41,242 bases of DNA, taken from contig VBEF01000023.1 of the NCBI GenBank assembly GCA_005881275.1, positions 1-41,242 on the forward strand, written 5' to 3'. How positions within the stretch are numbered: the stretch's first letter is position 1; the number at the start of each line of letters is the position of its first letter. Source of the DNA: Chloroflexota bacterium. GTDB lineage: Bacteria; Chloroflexota; Dormibacteria; Dormibacterales; Dormibacteraceae. Below are positions 38,315-41,242 of the stretch, piece after piece. The position numbers and the translations under genes were made by a program. The notes under the pieces were generated by a model that searched no databases, was not told the DNA's origin, and was given only the letters and a program-made list of their open reading frames with translations.

Positions 38315-40636
38315 CTACCGGGCCCCGACCGCCACTTCTTCAGCTCGCTCGGGCACGTCGACCACCACCGGCCGGCGCAGCATCGGCTCTGGCTCGACGC
38401 CGAGGTCGCCGATCCCGATTCGCTCGTACAGCCATCGCAAGGGCTTCGGGGCCCACCAGTTGACGTCGCCGAGCAGTCGCATCACCGCCGGCACGACGAG
38501 CGAGCGGACGATGGTCGCGTCGATCGCCACCGCGATCGCGAGCCCGATGCCGATGGCCTTGATGATCACGACCTCGGCCAGGCCGAACGCCATGAACACC
38601 GTGAACATGACCGCCGCTGCCCCTGTGATGAGCCGCCCGGTTTTCTCCAGGCCGCTCGCGACGGCCGCGGTGTTGTCGCCCAGGCGCACGTACTCCTCGT
38701 GCATTCGGCTGACGAGCAGGACCTCGTAGTCCATGGAAAGCCCGAACACGATCGAGAACAGGATCACCGGGATGCTCGGATCGAGAGACTGCGGCGTGAA
38801 GCCCAGCAGGTTCGCGAAGTGGCCCTGCTGGAAGATGAACACAAGCGCGCCGAATGAGGCGCCGATCGACAGGAAGTTGAGCACCACGGCCTTCAGCGGC
38901 AGCACGACCGAGCCGGTCAGCAGGAAGAGCAGCACGTAGGTCACAAGAACCACGGTCCCGACCGCCAGGGGAACCTGGTCGTAGATGAACTGGATCACGT
39001 CGATGTCGATTGCGGTTGCGCCGCCGACGAGCACTTTGCCATCGGTGACGCCGCGGTCGGCGCGAATCGACTTGACGATGTCGCGCGCCGCGTTGGAGCT
39101 GATCTCGGCGTTGGTCGATGCCTGTATCAGCACCACGTGCTTGCCGACGCTGCTGGAGATCAGCTGGCGCACCGGCTGCGGAAGGTTGTTCGGATCGCCG
39201 GTGTAGAGCTGCGTGTACTCGAAGAGGCCGAGCTTGGGGTCGACGTCATAGATCGAGCTCGTGCGGAGGACGCCAGGGATGGCCGCGATCCGGCGCTCGA
39301 GCGTGTACTGCTCGGCGATGCGGTTGGCCGTCAGCGGTGAGCCGTCCGGGTAGTTGACCACGATGTTGAAGGTGGTCTGATCCTGGCCGGGGAAGTCGGC
39401 GAGCAGGCGGTCGTAACCCTGCCGCGCCTCGATGTGCGTCGGCAGCATGTCCACGTTGCCGTTGGCAAGCCGCAGCTGCAGGAACGGCGTCGCCGCGATG
39501 ACAAGGAACGCCACAGTCGGGATGAGCACCACGATCGGGCGCTTCATGACCCAGTTGGCGAGACCGGCCCAAAAACCCCCGCCGCTGGCTGCGCGCCCGA
39601 ACCACGGTATCCGCAGGCGGTTCACGCCTGGGCCGATGACCGCCAGCATCGCGGGGAGGAATGTGAGCGCGTAGAGAACGGCGACAGCGACGACGATCGC
39701 GCCGGCCGCGCCCATCGACGCCATGAAGGTGCCCTGGAAGAACAGCATCGCCGACAGGCCGACGGCGACCGTCAAACCGGAGAACGTGATCGCGCGGCCC
39801 GCGGTCGCCATCGTGGTCGCGAGGGCGCCCTCGCGACTCTGGCCGCGGGCGAGCTCGTCGCGGAACCGGTTGACGATGAACAGCGAATAGTCGATCGAGA
39901 CGCCGAGTCCGATCAGCGTGACGATGTTGAGCGCGTACTGCGATACGTCGGTGAAGCGGTTCAGGAAGAACGTGCCGCCGATGCCGCCGACGATCGTCAG
40001 GATGCCCACGCCCAGGGGCAGGCCGGCAGCGACGATCGTCGCGAAGATCAGGACGAGAAGGATGAGGGTGACGGGAGGCGTGACGTACTCGGCGCGTTGA
40101 AGGTCTGATTCGAGGGTCTTGTTGAAGGCCTGGTTGATGGCGACGAAGCCGGTGCCGGTCACGGTGAGCGTGCTGGACTTCACCTCGGCGCGCAGCGCGT
40201 CGTAATCCTTCCAGGCTTTCTGTCCGGAGGAGTTGAGCTCGATGCTGACGAGCGCTTCATGGCCGTCCTTCGAGGTCAACGCCTGCGCAACGCGCGCTTC
40301 AGGGACGTTGTAGGGCGTGACCATCTTCGAGATTCGCGAATCGCTCTGGATCGGCGCGAGCGCGTCGATGACGGCGGCCTGGAACTGAGGGTCGCTCACA
40401 GTCAGCGTGTCGCTGCGGAAGATCAGGTCGAAGTTCGACGTGACTTTCGCGGCGCCAAGCTCGGACGTGATCAGGTTCCCCGCCTTGGCGGACTGGAGGT
40501 TGCTGGTGAGGGGACCGCCGCTCGTCAGCGTGCCGCCCATCATCAGCAGGGCGACGGAGATGGCGAGCAGGACGCCGGACGCGGCCAGCGTGGCCCAGCG
40601 AAAGCGGTAGACGAATCGACCCCAGCCTGCGAACAC
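38315..40636 (-). CDS. MMPL/RND-family exporter
   Basis: I place the start at GTG 40636 (VFAGWGRFVYRFRWATLAA), which has AAGGAGAAGGGG upstream; the open frame to 41047 lies antisense to the TetR gene. The 773-aa protein shows two repeats of an MMPL unit: helix 1 plus a large extracytoplasmic loop, then a 5-helix block (VTLILLVLIFATIVAAGLPL, SIDYSLFIVNRFRDEL; second copy SMDYEVLLVSRMHEEYV). The SIDYS and SMDYE signatures are the proton-relay Asp-Tyr pairs. It likely exports lipids, siderophores or drugs. It follows a TetR gene by 17 bp on the same strand, so the regulator probably controls it. Confidence 0.92.
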   Translation of the reverse strand: MFAGWGRFVYRFRWATLAASGVLLAISVALLMMGGTLTSGGPLTSNLQSAKAGNLITSELGAAKVTSNFDLIFRSDTLTVSDPQFQAAVIDALAPIQSDSRISKMVTPYNVPEARVAQALTSKDGHEALVSIELNSSGQKAWKDYDALRAEVKSSTLTVTGTGFVAINQAFNKTLESDLQRAEYVTPPVTLILLVLIFATIVAAGLPLGVGILTIVGGIGGTFFLNRFTDVSQYALNIVTLIGLGVSIDYSLFIVNRFRDELARGQSREGALATTMATAGRAITFSGLTVAVGLSAMLFFQGTFMASMGAAGAIVVAVAVLYALTFLPAMLAVIGPGVNRLRIPWFGRAASGGGFWAGLANWVMKRPIVVLIPTVAFLVIAATPFLQLRLANGNVDMLPTHIEARQGYDRLLADFPGQDQTTFNIVVNYPDGSPLTANRIAEQYTLERRIAAIPGVLRTSSIYDVDPKLGLFEYTQLYTGDPNNLPQPVRQLISSSVGKHVVLIQASTNAEISSNAARDIVKSIRADRGVTDGKVLVGGATAIDIDVIQFIYDQVPLAVGTVVLVTYVLLFLLTGSVVLPLKAVVLNFLSIGASFGALVFIFQQGHFANLLGFTPQSLDPSIPVILFSIVFGLSMDYEVLLVSRMHEEYVRLGDNTAAVASGLEKTGRLITGAAAVMFTVFMAFGLAEVVIIKAIGIGLAIAVAIDATIVRSLVVPAVMRLLGDVNWWAPKPLRWLYERIGIGDLGVEPEPMLRRPVVVDVPERAEEVAVGAR

Positions 40637-40653
40637 TTTCCCCTTCTCCTTAC

Positions 40654-41235
40654 CTATGCGCCCTGCCCGGGCGTGAAAACGGCCGACAAGGACATCGCGT
40701 TGAGGGCGTCGACAGCCTCTTCCGCGTTGAATTCCGGATCGATGAGGTTCTGCACCATGATCCCGAGCACGGCCGCCTCGATCACCGACGCGATCGCACG
40801 CGCCGGCGTCGGGTCGGCCTCGCGCTCCGCGAACACCTGGCGCGCAATGTCTTCGATGTGGGAGCGGTCCTCCCGGATGAAGTCGAGCACGCCGCCACCG
40901 AGCTCTTTGTCGTGCAGGCCCACCGCGATCAGCTGGATGTACAGCGCATGCGTGGCCTGCTTGTCCTTGAGCATGGCTTTGAACTTCTCGTAAGCGGCCT
41001 GGGCGCCGGCGGCACCCTGCTCGTCGCCGTACTTCATCTCCCGACACACCTCGGCAAGCACCGCCAGGACGAGCTGCTGCTTGGACTTGAAGTGATAGTG
41101 GACGAGGCCCTGCGCCACGCCCGCCTCCTCGGCGATCTCTTTGATCGAGGCGTTCTCGTAACCCTGGCGGGACAGGACGGTGAACGCGGCCTGGAGGATC
41201 TTGCCCCGGGTGTTGGTTGAACGATCAGTCAACAT
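40654..41235 (-). CDS. TetR-family transcriptional regulator
   Basis: This 193-aa regulator has an N-terminal DNA-binding domain: TRGKILQAAFTVLSRQGYEN, then ASIKEIAEEAGVAQGLVHYH and FKSKQQLVLAV (the helix-turn-helix around residues 27-52). A helical ligand-binding domain follows (MLKDKQATHALYIQLIAVGL, AIASVIEAAVLGIMVQNLID). It is encoded directly upstream of the MMPL exporter, and TetR members usually repress such exporters until a ligand is bound. The start at 41235 is close to the window edge, so upstream operators cannot be examined. Confidence 0.92.
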   Translation of the reverse strand: MLTDRSTNTRGKILQAAFTVLSRQGYENASIKEIAEEAGVAQGLVHYHFKSKQQLVLAVLAEVCREMKYGDEQGAAGAQAAYEKFKAMLKDKQATHALYIQLIAVGLHDKELGGGVLDFIREDRSHIEDIARQVFAEREADPTPARAIASVIEAAVLGIMVQNLIDPEFNAEEAVDALNAMSLSAVFTPGQGA

Positions 41236-41242
41236 TGTTTGG

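Noticed and set aside
40637..41047. Upstream extension of the MMPL exporter
   Set aside because: Antisense-like, arginine-rich text that lies over the TetR gene; GTG 40636 has a good ribosome-binding site.
1..41242. CRISPR array or phage genes
   Set aside because: No regularly spaced direct repeats, cas genes, capsid, terminase or integrase genes were seen anywhere.

Overview
The window is about 41 kb of GC-rich DNA with tightly packed genes and many GTG starts. The dnaG-rpoD pair is chromosomal. The gene mix (Tat/lipoprotein ABC sugar-binding proteins, an ATPase-LuxR regulator, MMPL exporter, DHFR-family enzyme, APC permeases, DUF1116 proteins) suggests a soil bacterium of the Chloroflexota / Candidatus Dormibacterota type, or a deep-branching actinobacterium. 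That assignment is inference; there is no rRNA in the window.

Layout. (1) 29-5863: a carbohydrate block. It has a binding-protein-dependent ABC importer on the minus strand (two permeases and a Tat lipoprotein binding protein), a divergent SAF-domain oxidoreductase, a small FMN-binding-split-barrel protein and a gluconokinase. (2) 5864-8912: a gene-poor stretch with a 45-bp copy of the 3' part of tRNA-Asn, an unrecognised PD-(D/E)XK-like protein and a His-rich membrane protein that looks 5'-truncated. (3) 8810-21334: the most striking part, a mirror-image nitrogen cluster. Two convincing divergent promoters at 15325-15433 drive two arms, each beginning with a different APC permease and ending in the same two-gene module, a glutamine-synthetase-like ligase followed by a DUF1116 protein. 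The left arm also has an M24 peptidase/creatinase-like enzyme and a type-1 periplasmic-binding-fold protein without signal peptide. The right arm has a metallophosphoesterase and an Lrp/AsnC regulator. (4) 21340-23675: a nucleotidyltransferase-fold protein, an acetamidase/formamidase and an intact tRNA-Asn(GTT).

The 45-bp repeat lies in the same orientation as the intact tRNA-Asn and ends in the anticodon loop. This is the footprint left when a tyrosine-integrase element inserts into a tRNA 3' end. The 17.7 kb between the two copies, which contains the whole nitrogen cluster, may therefore be a genomic island. No integrase remains in it.

(5) 23726-33995: accessory genes. They include a DHFR/RibD-like reductase, a GNAT acetyltransferase overlapping a convergent LysR regulator, a 42-aa membrane peptide, an orphan lipoprotein binding protein, a large secreted phosphatase-superfamily protein, a small membrane-anchored protein, an ATPase-TPR-LuxR regulator, a cupin and three small proteins. 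(6) 34003-41235: core and export genes, namely a cytidylate-kinase-like protein, rpoD, dnaG, a small membrane protein, and an MMPL exporter with its TetR regulator.

Working model for the nitrogen cluster (inference): APC permeases import an amine, amide or amino acid. The synthetase-like enzymes attach it to glutamate, since both lack the glutamate of the classical ammonia-site flap. The DUF1116 proteins, related to the AllG subunit of oxamate carbamoyltransferase, act on a downstream intermediate. The M24 enzyme and acetamidase release nitrogen, and the Lrp-type regulator senses the substrate.
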